Shown: positions 48,516 through 59,675 of the stretch, one piece after another
Numbering within the stretch: the stretch's first letter is position 1
How the letters are laid out: every line of letters starts with the position of its first letter
Assembly: GCA_026646885.1 (NCBI GenBank)
Contig: JAPKHK010000001.1
Span: 1-64,000 of the forward strand
DNA from: Casimicrobiaceae bacterium
GTDB taxonomy: Bacteria; Pseudomonadota; Gammaproteobacteria; Burkholderiales; Casimicrobiaceae
Length of the DNA stretch: 64,000 bases
Direction: 5' to 3'
Notes under the pieces: model-generated
The model's input: the letters and a program-made list of their open reading frames with translations, nothing else
What the model was told of the DNA's origin: nothing
The model's database searches: none
Program-made: the position numbers and the translations under genes

Positions 48516-50224
48516 TGCCGCAGAGTCCGCAGGATATCGGCCTCGGCCTCGGCCAAGGCGACCTTGCGCGCGGCTGCTTCTTGGCGGCCTTGCACTTCCA
48601 CCATGCCCTCTTTGAGACCCCGCTCACCGATAGTGACGCGCAGCGGTATGCCTATCAGCTCAAGGTCGGCGAACATCACACCCGGTCGCTCGTCACGGTC
48701 GTCCAGGAAAACCTCGACGCCGGCCGCTCGGAGCTTCTGATACAGCGCCTCGGCGGCTTCTTTGACCTGAGCGCTGCGGCCATAGCTGACCGGGGCGATG
48801 GCCACGGAGAACGGAGCCATGGGTTTGGGCCAGACGATGCCTTTGTCGTCGAAATTCTGTTCGATGGCGGCGGCGACCACTCGCGTCACGCCTATGCCGT
48901 AGCAGCCCATTTCAATGCTGCGGCTTTGCCCCGCCTCGTCGAGATACATCGCGCCCATGGCGGTGGAGTATTTCGTGCCGAGCGCGAAAACATGCCCCAC
49001 TTCGATGCCGCGGCAGATTTCCAGGCTGCCTTTGCCGTCGGGGCTCGGGTCGCCCGCCACGGCATTGCGGATGTCGGCAACCATATCTGGCTCGCGCGCA
49101 TCGCGGCCGAAGTTCGCACCGGTGAGGTGGTAGTCCGCCTCGTTGGCGCCGCAAACGAAATCGCCCATGGCGGCGACAGTGCGATCGACGATCAGCGGGA
49201 GCCCCGCAGGAATGCCGACCGGTCCCAGATAACCCGGAGGGCCGCCGGTGGCGGCACGGATTTGCTCGTCGCTTGCCCAGCGGAAACCTTCCAGACCCGG
49301 GAGTTTGGCGGTCTTGACCTCATTGAGCGTATGATCACCGCGGATGAGCAGCATGTGTACCTTGTCTTGCGCCCACAACATGATGCACTTGACCGTGCGC
49401 GCCAGCGGAAGTTCGAGCAATTCCGCTACCTCCTCGCAACTCGATTTGCCCGGCGTGGGCACCTTGCGCATCGCTTCGCTCGGCGCCGCGCGGGGAGCAG
49501 CGGGCGCTAACGCTTCCGCCAGTTCCACGTTAGCGGCATAGCCCGACTGCGGGCAGAAAGCGATGGCGTCTTCGCCGGAATCGGCCAGCACCTGAAATTC
49601 ATGCGAAGCACTGCCGCCAATGGCTCCAGTATCGGCTGCCACGGCGCGGAACTTGAGTCCCAGCCGCGAGAAGATCCGCTCGTAGGCGTCGTACATGAGC
49701 TGATAGCTCTTGAGCATCCCCGCTTTGTCGAGGTCAAAGGAGTAGGCGTCTTTCATGATGAATTCGCGCGAGCGCATGACTCCGAAGCGCGGACGGATTT
49801 CATCGCGGAATTTGGTCTGAATCTGGTAGAAGTTGATCGGCAACTGGCGGTAACTCTTGATTTCCCGGCGCACGACGTCGGTGATGACTTCCTCGTGCGT
49901 CGGTCCGAAGCAGAAGTCGCGCTCATGCCGGTCCTTGATGCGTAGCATTTGCGGACCGAAGACATCCCAGCGGCCGGTCTCTTGCCATAGCTCGGCCGGG
50001 TGGACCGCCGGCATCAGCAGTTCAAGTGCCCCGGCGCGGTTCATCTCCTCGCGAATGATGTCCTCAACCTTGCGCAGCACCCGCAGACCCAGGGGCATCC
50101 AGGTGTAGATCCCGCTGCCTAGGCGCTTGATGAGGCCGGCGCGCAGCATCAACTTCTGGCTGACGATCTCCGCTTCGGCGGGAGCCTCCTTGAGTGTGGA
50201 AAGGAAGAACTGCGTGGCCTTCAT
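48512..50224 (-). CDS. proS: Prolyl-tRNA synthetase
   Basis: 570 residues, the length of the bacterial type with the editing insert. Class II motifs are visible: [38 protein letters not shown] with [20 protein letters not shown], and [17 protein letters not shown] near the end. The central insertion (about 224-400), with [18 protein letters not shown], is the editing domain that removes alanine from tRNA-Pro. It is preceded by the tRNA-Pro gene, with a terminator between. Cytoplasmic. Confidence 0.98.
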   Translation of the reverse strand: MKATQFFLSTLKEAPAEAEIVSQKLMLRAGLIKRLGSGIYTWMPLGLRVLRKVEDIIREEMNRAGALELLMPAVHPAELWQETGRWDVFGPQMLRIKDRHERDFCFGPTHEEVITDVVRREIKSYRQLPINFYQIQTKFRDEIRPRFGVMRSREFIMKDAYSFDLDKAGMLKSYQLMYDAYERIFSRLGLKFRAVAADTGAIGGSASHEFQVLADSGEDAIAFCPQSGYAANVELAEALAPAAPRAAPSEAMRKVPTPGKSSCEEVAELLELPLARTVKCIMLWAQDKVHMLLIRGDHTLNEVKTAKLPGLEGFRWASDEQIRAATGGPPGYLGPVGIPAGLPLIVDRTVAAMGDFVCGANEADYHLTGANFGRDAREPDMVADIRNAVAGDPSPDGKGSLEICRGIEVGHVFALGTKYSTAMGAMYLDEAGQSRSIEMGCYGIGVTRVVAAAIEQNFDDKGIVWPKPMAPFSVAIAPVSYGRSAQVKEAAEALYQKLRAAGVEVFLDDRDERPGVMFADLELIGIPLRVTIGERGLKEGMVEVQGRQEAAARKVALAEAEADILRTLRQ

Positions 50225-50315
50225 ATGCGATTACCATCAAAAAGAAAATTTTCCCGCTGGGGGTTTTGCGTCAGGGCCGCTCCGGTGGTGTCGGCAAGAC
50301 GCTCTCCGGGTGGTC

Positions 50316-50347
50316 CAAAATGCGAAGAGGCCGGACACGCCGGCCTC
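50316..50347 (-). terminator. Terminator behind tRNA-Pro
   Basis: On the minus strand gaggccgg and ccggcctc form a perfect eight-pair stem around cgtgt, ending in ttcgcatttt. It starts about 10 bases after the tRNA CCA end and should end the leftward operon before proS. Confidence 0.7.
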
Positions 50348-50357
50348 CCTGGATTCC

Positions 50358-50434
<77 letters not shown>

Positions 50435-50455
50435 AAAGTGTGAATTATACCCGCT

Positions 50456-50836
50456 TCAAGCCGATTGCGTCAGCAAAGTGCGTATCGCCACTAATTCCCG
50501 CCGCAAAAAACTCAGGCCGCTCGGTTCCGCGTTCGCATCCGTGGCAGGCATCACTTCCTGTTCTCGCAGATCTTCATCCTCCAACCGATGGCGCGCGCCG
50601 TTGATGGTGAAGCCTTGTTCGTACAAGAGGTCGCGGATGCGCCGCACCAACAGCACTTCGTGGTGCTGATAATAACGCCGGTTGCCGCGCCGCTTTACCG
50701 GTTTCAACTGCGTGAATTCTTGCTCCCAATAGCGCAGAACGTGCGGCTTGACCGCACACAACTCGCTCACTTCACCGATAGTGAAGTACCGCTTGGCGGG
50801 AATGGGTGGCAGGTCAGGCCGGCTGCTTTCGTTCAT
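50456..50836 (-). CDS. MerR-family regulator adjoining ihfA
   Basis: 126 residues. The MerR DNA-binding domain is at about 15-85: [47 protein letters not shown] and [12 protein letters not shown]. It lacks metal-binding cysteines in the C-terminal part. This MerR relative is routinely found behind ihfA in betaproteobacteria; its target is unknown. Its start overlaps the ihfA end, so the two are coupled. Confidence 0.9.
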   Translation of the reverse strand: MNESSRPDLPPIPAKRYFTIGEVSELCAVKPHVLRYWEQEFTQLKPVKRRGNRRYYQHHEVLLVRRIRDLLYEQGFTINGARHRLEDEDLREQEVMPATDANAEPSGLSFLRRELVAIRTLLTQSA

Positions 50837-51122
50837 GACTGCTCGCTTCCACCATGGCCTTGAGTTTCTGGCTGGCGTGGAAGGTTACGACGCGGCGTGC
50901 GGTAATGGGAATCTCTTCCCCGGTTTTGGGGTTGCGCCCTGGGCGCTGCGGCTTGGCGCGCAGTTGGAAATTGCCGAAGCCAGAGAGCTTGACGCTATCC
51001 CCGGATTCGAGCGCATGGCGGATTTCTTCGAAGAAACACTCCACCATGTCTTTCGATTCGCGTTTGTTGAGCCCCAGGCGTTCAAACAGAAGGTCGGCAA
51101 GTTCCGCTTTGGTGAGCGTCAT
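50814..51122 (-). CDS. ihfA: Integration host factor alpha subunit
   Basis: 102 residues. It opens [20 protein letters not shown] and contains the DNA-bending arm sequence [20 protein letters not shown] with its conserved proline, and [16 protein letters not shown]-alpha pairs with IhfB to bend DNA at specific sites. It starts two bases after pheT and overlaps the MerR gene. Confidence 0.97.
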   Translation of the reverse strand: MTLTKAELADLLFERLGLNKRESKDMVECFFEEIRHALESGDSVKLSGFGNFQLRAKPQRPGRNPKTGEEIPITARRVVTFHASQKLKAMVEASSHERKQPA

Positions 51123-51124
51123 TT

Positions 51125-53488
51125 TCAGTCCTGCGATCTGAGCTTGGCATTGAATTGTTTTTCCGCGACGCCTTTCATTTCCTCGATGACGGCGTCGACA
51201 TCCCGGTCGGTCAAAGTCTTTTGAGTATCTTGCATAAGCACAAGAATTGCAAGGCTTTTCTTCCCCAACGGCAGGCCTTGCCCACGGTAGACGTCAAAGA
51301 GCGCAACCTCGGCGACGAGGTCGGTGCAAACCCCACGCAGGGCGGCGAGCAAATGCTCGGCCGCGATGTTCTCGTCCATGACCAGAGCCAAATCCCGGCG
51401 CACCGGCGGGAACTTGGACGGCGAGCGCCCGACCGGCGCGATCTGAGTAAGCAAAGGGTCGAGTAGCAGCTCTGCCACCAGCGGGGCAGTCGGCAAGTCG
51501 AACTGCTGGACCCAACGCGGGTGCAGCTGCCCCAGAAAGCCCACGTCCTCGCCCTCGATCAGCACGCGGGCCGAGCGTCCGGGGTGGAGCGCGGGGTGGC
51601 GGGCGGGCACGGTGAACAGGCGGCGCGGCCAGGCCAGAGCTTCGAGGTCACCCTTGAGGTCGAAAAAATCGATCTGGCGTGGCGGCTGTCCCCATTGTAG
51701 GGGGGCGTGCAGACCATGAGCGAGCAGGCCCAAGCGCTGCGGTTGATCAGGAAGCGGGTGAGCACGCCGAAAACAGCGCCCGATTTCAAAAATTCGCACG
51801 CGTTCCTGCTTGCGGTTGAGGTTCTGTCGCAGGCAATCGACCAGTCCCCCGACCAAGCTCGACCGCATCACGTTCATTTGCCGGGCGATCGGATTGAGCA
51901 CCGCAATCGGCTGCCTTTCGCCGCTGAGGGTGTGCTCCCATTCTTCCGGAACGAAGGAATAGGTGATCACTTCCTGATAATCGCGTGCCGCTACCGCCCG
52001 GGCGAGCCGCGCCAGTGGGCGCACCGCCTCCGGGAGCGGCAGCGCCCGGTTAGCGCCTTGGGCCGGCTCCGCCGGAATGTTCTCGAAGCCGTGGATCCGC
52101 GCGATTTCCTCGATGAAATCCTCCTCTATGCTCAAGTCGAAGCGATAGGAGGGTGGTTTAACCATGAATTCCGCACCCACGGTCTCGTAGAGGAAGCCCA
52201 GGCGCAGGAAGACATCCGCCATGGCTTGCGAGGTCAGCTGCAAGCCAAGTACGCGGTTGACTCGAGCCGGCCGCACTCGCACCGGCTCTCTGAGCGGTGC
52301 GTCAAGCTGATGGTCATCGAGCGGGCCGGCTTCACCACCGCAAATCTTGATGATCAGCTCGGTGGCGCGTTCGAGGCCTTCGACAGCGCCCGTGTAATCG
52401 ACACCCCTTTCGAAGCGATGCGCTGCGTCACTCGACAGGCTGAGGGTGCGTCCTCGGCCGGCAATGGCTTCGGGCGGAAAAAACGCGGACTCGAGGAAAA
52501 CGTTACGGGTGGTGTCGCTGCAGGCGGTGCTGGCGCCGCCCATGATGCCGCCCAGTCCAATGGGGCCCGAGCTATCCGTGATCGCCACCATGTCCTTGGC
52601 CACGGTGACGGTTTGGCCATTGAGGAGTTCGAGCTTCTCTTCGCCATTGCCCCAACGCACCACGATCTCGCCTTGCAGCTTGTCGTGGTCGTAAGCGTGC
52701 AAGGGGCGATTCAGTTCCAGCATGACGTAGTTGGTGACATCGACCAGCGCCGAAATCGAGCGCTGACCGCTGCGCACCAGGCGCCGCTTCATCCATTCCG
52801 GAGTAGGGGCGAGGGGATCGACGCCGCGAATCACCCGCGCGGCAAAACGCGCGCAGGCGGCGGCCGCGGCAAGACGCACCGGGTGCCGATCGGCGATGGT
52901 GACCGGCGCTGCGGGTACCACGATCGGAGTCAAGGGCGCGCCGGTGATGGCCGCGACCTCCCGGGCAATGCCGCGCACTCCCAGACAGTCGGCCCGATTG
53001 GGAGTGAGCTTGATGGTGAAAATCTGGTCGTCCAGTCCCAGCACGGCGCGCACGTCGGCCCCCACCGGCGCTTCGGCCGGCAGCGCCAAGAGGCCCGCTG
53101 CATCATCGGAAATGCTGAGCTCGCGCGCGGAGCACAACATGCCAAAGGACTCGACGCCGCGCATCGTCGCTTTGGCGATTGTCTTCCCCGGCAGCTGGGC
53201 GCCGACGCGCGCACAGGGCACTTTCATGCCGGCTTCGGCATTCGGTGCGCCGCAGACGATCTGCAGCGGCTCGGCCTCGCCCACGGCCACACGGCAAACG
53301 CGTAGTCGGTCGGCATCAGGATGTGGCGCCACCTCCAGGATATGACCTACCACCACACCGGAAAACGTGCCCGCTACGCTTTTGACCTCTTCGACTTCGA
53401 GGCCTGCCATGGTCAGCGCATGGGCTAGTTCACCCGTGGCCAGTGGCGGATCGACCAGGCTGCGCAACCATTGTTCAGAGAATTGCAT
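51125..53488 (-). CDS. pheT: Phenylalanyl-tRNA synthetase beta subunit
   Basis: 787 residues, normal for PheT. The N-terminal tRNA-binding OB domain is [20 protein letters not shown]; the B3/B4 editing region follows with [14 protein letters not shown] and [20 protein letters not shown]. The catalytic-like core has [15 protein letters not shown], and the end is the ferredoxin-like anticodon domain ([20 protein letters not shown]). It works as alpha2-beta2 with PheS. The gap after pheS is 12 bases. Confidence 0.98.
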   Translation of the reverse strand: MQFSEQWLRSLVDPPLATGELAHALTMAGLEVEEVKSVAGTFSGVVVGHILEVAPHPDADRLRVCRVAVGEAEPLQIVCGAPNAEAGMKVPCARVGAQLPGKTIAKATMRGVESFGMLCSARELSISDDAAGLLALPAEAPVGADVRAVLGLDDQIFTIKLTPNRADCLGVRGIAREVAAITGAPLTPIVVPAAPVTIADRHPVRLAAAAACARFAARVIRGVDPLAPTPEWMKRRLVRSGQRSISALVDVTNYVMLELNRPLHAYDHDKLQGEIVVRWGNGEEKLELLNGQTVTVAKDMVAITDSSGPIGLGGIMGGASTACSDTTRNVFLESAFFPPEAIAGRGRTLSLSSDAAHRFERGVDYTGAVEGLERATELIIKICGGEAGPLDDHQLDAPLREPVRVRPARVNRVLGLQLTSQAMADVFLRLGFLYETVGAEFMVKPPSYRFDLSIEEDFIEEIARIHGFENIPAEPAQGANRALPLPEAVRPLARLARAVAARDYQEVITYSFVPEEWEHTLSGERQPIAVLNPIARQMNVMRSSLVGGLVDCLRQNLNRKQERVRIFEIGRCFRRAHPLPDQPQRLGLLAHGLHAPLQWGQPPRQIDFFDLKGDLEALAWPRRLFTVPARHPALHPGRSARVLIEGEDVGFLGQLHPRWVQQFDLPTAPLVAELLLDPLLTQIAPVGRSPSKFPPVRRDLALVMDENIAAEHLLAALRGVCTDLVAEVALFDVYRGQGLPLGKKSLAILVLMQDTQKTLTDRDVDAVIEEMKGVAEKQFNAKLRSQD

Positions 53489-53500
53489 GTTCCACCCGGT

Positions 53501-54511
<1,011 letters not shown>

Positions 54512-54533
54512 TCACAACAAGAAACTACCAGGC

Positions 54534-54561
54534 AAAAAAAAGGGAGGCACATCTGCCTCCC
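54534..54561 (-). terminator. Terminator or attenuator between rplT and pheS
   Basis: On the minus strand gggaggca and tgcctccc form a perfect eight-pair stem around a four-base loop, followed by eight T. It is 18 bases after the rplT stop and about 50 before pheS. As no other promoter is obvious here, it probably sets how much transcription continues into pheST-ihfA. No phenylalanine-rich leader peptide was found. Confidence 0.8.
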
Positions 54562-54578
54562 TCACTGTTCCGGAGTGC

Positions 54579-54935
54579 TCAGGCCAGAGAGGCTTTGGCC
54601 TGCTCCGCCAACTTGCTAAACGCGACTTTGTCGTGCACCGCCAGATCGGCGAGCACTTTGCGGTCGATTTCGATCGCCGCCTTTTTCAGGCCGTTCATGA
54701 ACACGCTGTAGGACAGCCCCAGTTCGCGCGCAGCGGCATTGATCCGTGTGATCCACAAAGCGCGGAATTCGCGCTTTTTCACGCGGCGATCGCGGTAGGC
54801 ATATTGCCCGGCACGCATCACCGCTTCTTTGGCGACGCGATAGACGTTGCCGCGGCGGCCGCGGAAGCCTTTGGCTTTGTCGAGGACTTTCTGGTGCCGC
54901 GCGCGGGCGGTTACACCACGTTTTACTCTTGGCAT
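54579..54935 (-). CDS. rplT: Ribosomal protein L20
   Basis: 118 residues: [20 protein letters not shown], then [40 protein letters not shown] and [20 protein letters not shown]. These are the typical basic N-terminal extension and globular part of L20, which binds 23S rRNA early in 50S assembly and in other bacteria represses its own operon. 12 bases behind rpmI. Confidence 0.98.
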   Translation of the reverse strand: MPRVKRGVTARARHQKVLDKAKGFRGRRGNVYRVAKEAVMRAGQYAYRDRRVKKREFRALWITRINAAARELGLSYSVFMNGLKKAAIEIDRKVLADLAVHDKVAFSKLAEQAKASLA

Positions 54936-54947
54936 GGTCGGCTCCTC

Positions 54948-55145
54948 TTAGGCGTAAGGCATCATCGCGTGCACGGACTTCACGTTGGTTTCGTGAATTT
55001 CCGCGGGCCCGCGCAAGTGACGCTTGCTCTTGGTGGTCTTCTTGGTGAGGATGTGGCGCTTGAACGCCTGCGAGCGTTTGATGCTACCGCTGCCGCGCAC
55101 TTTGAAGCGCTTGGCGGCCCCGCTCTTGGTCTTCATCTTAGGCAT
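54948..55145 (-). CDS. rpmI: Ribosomal protein L35
   Basis: 65 residues: [41 protein letters not shown] and a tail with RHLRGP. Highly basic, normal length. It lies between infC and rplT, the standard order. Confidence 0.97.
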   Translation of the reverse strand: MPKMKTKSGAAKRFKVRGSGSIKRSQAFKRHILTKKTTKSKRHLRGPAEIHETNVKSVHAMMPYA

Positions 55146-55235
55146 GACAAACTTCCTTGCTTAGTTTGCCGAACGCGGGTGCTTCCGCGTTGGGAAGGCT
55201 TATCTGACCCGGCATCGGCTTGTATGGGTGATGTT

Positions 55236-55757
55236 TCAGTGCTTCTTCTTGGGAGCCAGCATCATCACCATCTGCCGGCCCTCAAGCTTGGGAAACTGCT
55301 CGACCACGCAATGCGGATCGAGATCGGTACGAATTCGCTCCAGGAGGCGTACCCCGAATTCCTGGTGGGCCATTTCGCGGCCCCGGAAGCGCAGCGTCAC
55401 TTTCGCCTTGTCGCCTTCGGTGAGGAAGCGCACCAGATTGCGCAACTTGATCTGGTAATCGCCCTCATCGGTGCCAGGCCGGAATTTTACTTCCTTCACC
55501 TGGATTTGCTTCAGTTTGAGCTTGGCCTCGTGCTGCTTTTTAGCTTCGCGGTACTTGAACTTGCCGAAATCCATCAGCCTGCACACGGGGGGGCTAGCCT
55601 GGGGGGCGATCTCCACGAGATCGACTTCCAGTTCTTCAGCCTTGGCCAGCGCTTCCGAAAGCTTTACGATTCCGAGCTGTTCTCCTTCTGCTCCAATCAG
55701 GCGGATTTCCGGCGCGTTGATTTCGCCATTGATCCGCTGGTCCTTGTCCTGGGCTAT
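55236..55757 (-). CDS. infC: Translation initiation factor IF-3, apparent ATA start
   Basis: 173 residues if translation begins at the ATA at 55757, six bases after ggag; it then reads [20 protein letters not shown], the expected IF-3 N-terminus. The first in-frame ATG would lie at 55616 and drop the N-terminal domain ([20 protein letters not shown]), so ATA is the sound choice. The C-terminal domain includes [18 protein letters not shown] and [20 protein letters not shown]. Rare start codons on infC let IF-3 sense and repress its own synthesis. 24 bases behind thrS. Confidence 0.93.
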   Translation of the reverse strand: MAQDKDQRINGEINAPEIRLIGAEGEQLGIVKLSEALAKAEELEVDLVEIAPQASPPVCRLMDFGKFKYREAKKQHEAKLKLKQIQVKEVKFRPGTDEGDYQIKLRNLVRFLTEGDKAKVTLRFRGREMAHQEFGVRLLERIRTDLDPHCVVEQFPKLEGRQMVMMLAPKKKH

Positions 55758-55781
55758 CGTATTCTCCTACGCATCAAAAAA

Positions 55782-57695
55782 CTAAACCGTGCGCCCCGAG
55801 GGCATCTCGCCGGAAAGCCTTTGCAACAAGGCTTCGACGCTCATCGCCCCCAAGTCCTCGCCGGAGCGAGTCCGCACGGCAACCTGGTTCGCCTGCATTT
55901 CCTTGTCCCCCACAATCAGCTGGTAGGGCAGTTTTTGCAAGCTATGTTCGCGGATTTTATAGGAAATCTTCTCGTTTCGCAAATCCTCCAAGGCTCTTAA
56001 GCCCGTGGCGCGCAGCCGCCCCGCCAAGCCTGCAACGTAGGCGTTTTGGCGCTCCGTGACGCCCATGACCACCATTTGCACCGGCGCTAGCCACAGTGGC
56101 AGGGCGCCGGCGTGGTTTTCGATAAGGATGCCGATGAAGCGCTCCAGCGAGCCTAGTATGGCCCGATGCAGCATCACCGGCGTGTGGCGGGCGTTATCCT
56201 CGCCCACATACTCGGCGCCCAAGCGCCCCGGCATCGAAAAATCCACTTGCATGGTGCCGCATTGCCAAGAGCGCCCGATGGCGTCTTTGATGTGAAACTC
56301 GATTTTCGGCCCGTAAAACGCGCCTTCGCCGGGCAACTCGGACCATTGCATGCCGCTGGCGGAAAGCGCCTGGCGCAAGGCGGCCTCGGCCTTGTCCCAG
56401 ACTTCGTCGCTGCCGACGCGCTTTTCCGGCCTTAGGGCGAGTTTCACCACCACGTCGGTGAAGCCGAAGTGTTTATAGACCTTGAGCACCAGGGCATTGA
56501 ACTGCACGACTTCGGGTTCGATTTGGTCTTCGGTGCAGAAGATGTGGCCGTCATCCTGCACGAAGCCCCGCACTCGCATCAGGCCATGCAGTGCGCCCGA
56601 GGGCTCATTGCGGTGGCAGGAACCAAATTCGCCATAGCGCAAGGGCAGGTCGCGATAGGAACGCAAGTCGGAGTTGAACACCAGAATGTGACCCGGGCAG
56701 TTCATGGGTTTCACCGCGAAATCGCGCTTTTCCGATTCGGTGGTGAACATGTTCTCGCGGTAATTTTCCCAGTGCCCCGTCTTCTCCCACAATGTGCGGT
56801 CGAGTATCTGCGGGCAGCGCACTTCCTGATAGCCATTGTCGCGATAGACCCAGCGCATGTATTGCTCGATCTGCTGCCACACGCTCCAACCGCGCGGGTG
56901 CCAGAACACCAGGCCCGGCGCTTCATCTTGCATGTGAAAGAGATCGAGTTGCTTGCCCAAGCGCCGATGGTCGCGTTTTTCCGCTTCCTCGATGCGATGC
57001 AAGTACGCATCGAGATCTTCCTTCTTCGCCCACGCAGTTCCGTAGATGCGCTGTAGCATCTCATTCTTCGAGTCGCCCCGCCAATAGGCGCCGGCCACCT
57101 TCATCAGCTTGAAGACCTTGAGTTTGCCGGTGGACGGCACATGCGGGCCGCGGCACAAATCGGTGAAAGCGCCTTCCTCGTAAAGTGAGACGTCTTCTTT
57201 GGCCGGAATCGATTCGATGATCTCGGCTTTGTATTTCTCACCGATGCCTTTGAAATAGGCAACCGCCTGATCGCGTGGCAACACTTTGCGCGTGACTGGA
57301 ATGTCGCGTCTGGCGAGCTCCGTCATGCGCGCTTCGATCGCCGCGAGGTCTTCAGGGGTGAAGGGGCGCTTGAAGGAGAAATCGTAATAGAAGCCGTCTT
57401 CGATCACCGGGCCGATGGTGACTTGCGCTTCCGGGAAAAGCTCCTTCACCGCATAGGCCAATAGATGCGCCGTCGAGTGACGAATGATCTCTAGGCCTTC
57501 GGCATCACGTTCGGTGATGATGGCAAGCTCCGCATCGGATTCGATCACCTGCGAGGTGTCGACGATTTTGCCGTTCACTTTGCCGGCCAAAGCGGCACGG
57601 GCAAGCCCGGCGCCGATCGAAGCGGCCACTTGGGCAACAGAGACCGGCGCATCAAAGGAACGCACCGAGCCATCGGGAAGTTTGATGTTCAACAT
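55782..57695 (-). CDS. thrS: Threonyl-tRNA synthetase
   Basis: 637 residues from the ATG at 57695, five bases after ggag. It has the TGS domain ([20 protein letters not shown]), the editing domain with [18 protein letters not shown], and class II motifs ([34 protein letters not shown]), with the C-terminal anticodon domain ([20 protein letters not shown]). It begins the translation-gene block. A terminator-like hairpin sits immediately before its start. Confidence 0.98.
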   Translation of the reverse strand: MLNIKLPDGSVRSFDAPVSVAQVAASIGAGLARAALAGKVNGKIVDTSQVIESDAELAIITERDAEGLEIIRHSTAHLLAYAVKELFPEAQVTIGPVIEDGFYYDFSFKRPFTPEDLAAIEARMTELARRDIPVTRKVLPRDQAVAYFKGIGEKYKAEIIESIPAKEDVSLYEEGAFTDLCRGPHVPSTGKLKVFKLMKVAGAYWRGDSKNEMLQRIYGTAWAKKEDLDAYLHRIEEAEKRDHRRLGKQLDLFHMQDEAPGLVFWHPRGWSVWQQIEQYMRWVYRDNGYQEVRCPQILDRTLWEKTGHWENYRENMFTTESEKRDFAVKPMNCPGHILVFNSDLRSYRDLPLRYGEFGSCHRNEPSGALHGLMRVRGFVQDDGHIFCTEDQIEPEVVQFNALVLKVYKHFGFTDVVVKLALRPEKRVGSDEVWDKAEAALRQALSASGMQWSELPGEGAFYGPKIEFHIKDAIGRSWQCGTMQVDFSMPGRLGAEYVGEDNARHTPVMLHRAILGSLERFIGILIENHAGALPLWLAPVQMVVMGVTERQNAYVAGLAGRLRATGLRALEDLRNEKISYKIREHSLQKLPYQLIVGDKEMQANQVAVRTRSGEDLGAMSVEALLQRLSGEMPSGRTV

Positions 57696-57711
57696 GGCGG
57701 ACTCCAAAAAC

Positions 57712-57737
57712 AAAAAAGTGCGGTCGAGCCGCACTTT
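57712..57737 (-). terminator. Hairpin with T run just before thrS (terminator or attenuator)
   Basis: On the minus strand aaagtgcgg and ccgcacttt pair around a five-base loop, running into six T, then the thrS ribosome site about 10 bases later. It may end the tRNA-Val transcript or act as an attenuator for thrS; its closeness to the thrS start favours a regulatory role. Confidence 0.7.
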
Positions 57738-57904
57738 CTTCTGTCAACGAGAACGAGTGGGACCGACGGGCTTGGTTACCTCAGAAAGAAACAAGTTCGC
57801 GGTGTCATAACCCAATCCTTTCGGTTCTACGGAGCTGCCATTGCGGGGGGGCTTTCGGTGCGCTCCCGGTTCCTCTGCAAAGAAGCCAAGAGCCACCGTC
57901 AATT

Positions 57905-57981
57905 TGGTAGGCGCGATTGGACTCGAACCAACGACCCCCACCATGTCAAGGTGGTGCTCTAACCAGCTGAGCTACGCGCCT
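57905..57981 (-). tRNA. tRNA-Val (anticodon GAC)
   Basis: 77 bases on the minus strand including CCA. Acceptor aggcgcg/cgcgcct, D arm agctcagctggttagagc, anticodon arm ccacc-ttgacat-ggtgg and T arm ggttcgagtcc are all complete. GAC reads GUC/GUU valine codons. It lies about 210 bases upstream of thrS. Confidence 0.95.
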
Positions 57982-57992
57982 GCGAGGGGTGC

Positions 57993-57998
57993 ATTATA
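57993..57998 (-). promoter_or_regulatory. Minus-10 of the tRNA-Val promoter
   Basis: A perfect TATAAT on the minus strand lies 12 bases before the tRNA-Val 5' end, with a TTGCGT-like -35 about 18 bases upstream. Transcription would begin near 57987. Confidence 0.55.
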
Positions 57999-58529
57999 AT
58001 GGACGGTGGGATTCCCACGCAAACTATCGGCGAACGTGCCACTAACCGGCCAGTGAAGTGGCGCGCCGCGCTGCGTCAACCGCTGAGCCTGGCGGCAAGC
58101 TGACCGTGGCAGTCGAAACCTATGATCGAAACATCTTGATTGACCGCCCCGAGGCGAAGGTCCATGTCGCCGGGTCCCGGGAGCACATCCGCGGCGAGCC
58201 AACAATGTCCAGGGGCTGGGATCGCCGCCACTTTCACTCCTCGGGACATCAACAGCGGAAAGGGATATCATACCCACCTATGTTCAGGACAATGCCATAA
58301 CTGCCTTGACTCAGGGCCTACAGGTGAATATGATCCCCCGCATTTCGCTTTCGGCAAGGCGATGCGCTTGCTTGTGCCGAAGAGTCCGGCGATAGAGCCC
58401 GGTTTTCCCTGAGGAGTGGGGAGTCGTTGCGCTGGAGGATCTTGGCAGTTCTTATGAGTAGTCGCTTGCGCAAGGGCGTATTTAGAATTGTCGACTGCGC
58501 AGGTGTGTAGCCACCCTGGTGAGATATCA
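57999..58529. other. Intergenic stretch without a recognised gene
   Basis: About 530 bases separate the tRNA-Val promoter from the glycosyltransferase gene. Open frames of 70-100 codons exist on both strands, but none shows a recognised family, good start site or signal. A gene remnant or an untranslated leader for the polysaccharide genes are the likeliest contents. Confidence 0.3.
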
Positions 58530-59675
58530 ATGACTGAAGTTTCAGAGCTTGCGTCCGATCTCAGGCGCCTCAGAGCTTCCCCGCGCAGACGTTTGCTTCA
58601 CGTGATGCATGCGTGGGGCGGCGGAATCGAGAGGCACGTGCGCGACCTGACGGAACTTCTTGCGCCAGAGTGCGAAGTGCTTCTGCTTCGCCCGGTGCGC
58701 GACTCCGAGGATTGCCTTTCCTTGGCTTGGGCAAACCCTGGTGAGCGCCTTACAGTGTTTTTCGGAGAGCAGGATTACTTTTCTCTCGTTTCGCTCCTGG
58801 ATTCGCTGTGCATCGAGCGGGTACATTTTCATCACATTCACGGATTCCCCCGGCGCGTGCTCGGGCTTCCCGAGGCGTTGCGGGTTTCCTTCGACTGCAC
58901 TTTGCATGATTATTTCCCTCTCTGTCCCCAGTACCAGCTCATCACGGCGGATGGACACTACTGCGGCGAGACGGGAGAAGATGCGTGCAGGGCCTGCCTC
59001 GTGGCTCGCCCAAGCGCATGGGACATGGACATTGTCGCGTGGCGCAGGGATTTCAGCGGTTTTCTGCGAGCCGCCGACCGGGTGATTGTTCCTTCGCGGG
59101 ATGTGGCGTCCCGGCTGCGGCGTTATTTCCCTTTCGTTGATTGCTTGGTGTGGCCGCATCCGGAATCAGAAGTGATCACCTCGGCCAATTTCAATCGTGT
59201 CCCTCCAGCCAGCCTGGTAAAGGTTCTGCTCTTGGGGGGGATTTCCCCGGCAAAGGGTTTACATGTATTGCGCGCCTGTGCCCTCGACGCGAAGAGGCGC
59301 AGCTTGCCGCTGCACTTTTGCGTGCTCGGTCATGTCGCTGATCCATTGCCCCTCTGCCCGGAACTACCGATTAGCATTCGCGGGGAATACACGGAGAACG
59401 AGATCAGAACGCTCATCGATCTCGAGCGACCTAGCGTGTTCTTTTTTCCTTCCCAGGTTCCGGAAACCTACTGTTATACGCTTTCGCGCGCGATCGAAAC
59501 CGGTCTTCCGATCGTCGCAAGCGATTTCGGTGCGTTTCCTGAACGCCTCGCAAGATACCGCGACGTGCGCCTTCTGAGCTGGAACGCCTCTCCTGCCGAT
59601 TGGAACGATGCGCTCCAAGCGGCGAATATGAGTGCGCAGACACGGGCTAGAGCCCAAGTTCGCGACCTGGGCTGA
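58530..59675 (+). CDS. Glycosyltransferase family 4-like, probably frameshifted at its end
   Basis: 381 residues from the ATG at 58530. It begins [20 protein letters not shown], has the [17 protein letters not shown] segment with a following cysteine pair, and the GT-B nucleotide-binding part [20 protein letters not shown], with [20 protein letters not shown] near the end. The final residues ([14 protein letters not shown]) do not fit, while the other frame carries [20 protein letters not shown], which looks like the expected end of this domain. A one-base error or real frameshift at 59620-59675 may split one long protein. Likely acts on cell-surface polysaccharide. Confidence 0.75.
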   Translation: MTEVSELASDLRRLRASPRRRLLHVMHAWGGGIERHVRDLTELLAPECEVLLLRPVRDSEDCLSLAWANPGERLTVFFGEQDYFSLVSLLDSLCIERVHFHHIHGFPRRVLGLPEALRVSFDCTLHDYFPLCPQYQLITADGHYCGETGEDACRACLVARPSAWDMDIVAWRRDFSGFLRAADRVIVPSRDVASRLRRYFPFVDCLVWPHPESEVITSANFNRVPPASLVKVLLLGGISPAKGLHVLRACALDAKRRSLPLHFCVLGHVADPLPLCPELPISIRGEYTENEIRTLIDLERPSVFFFPSQVPETYCYTLSRAIETGLPIVASDFGAFPERLARYRDVRLLSWNASPADWNDALQAANMSAQTRARAQVRDLG

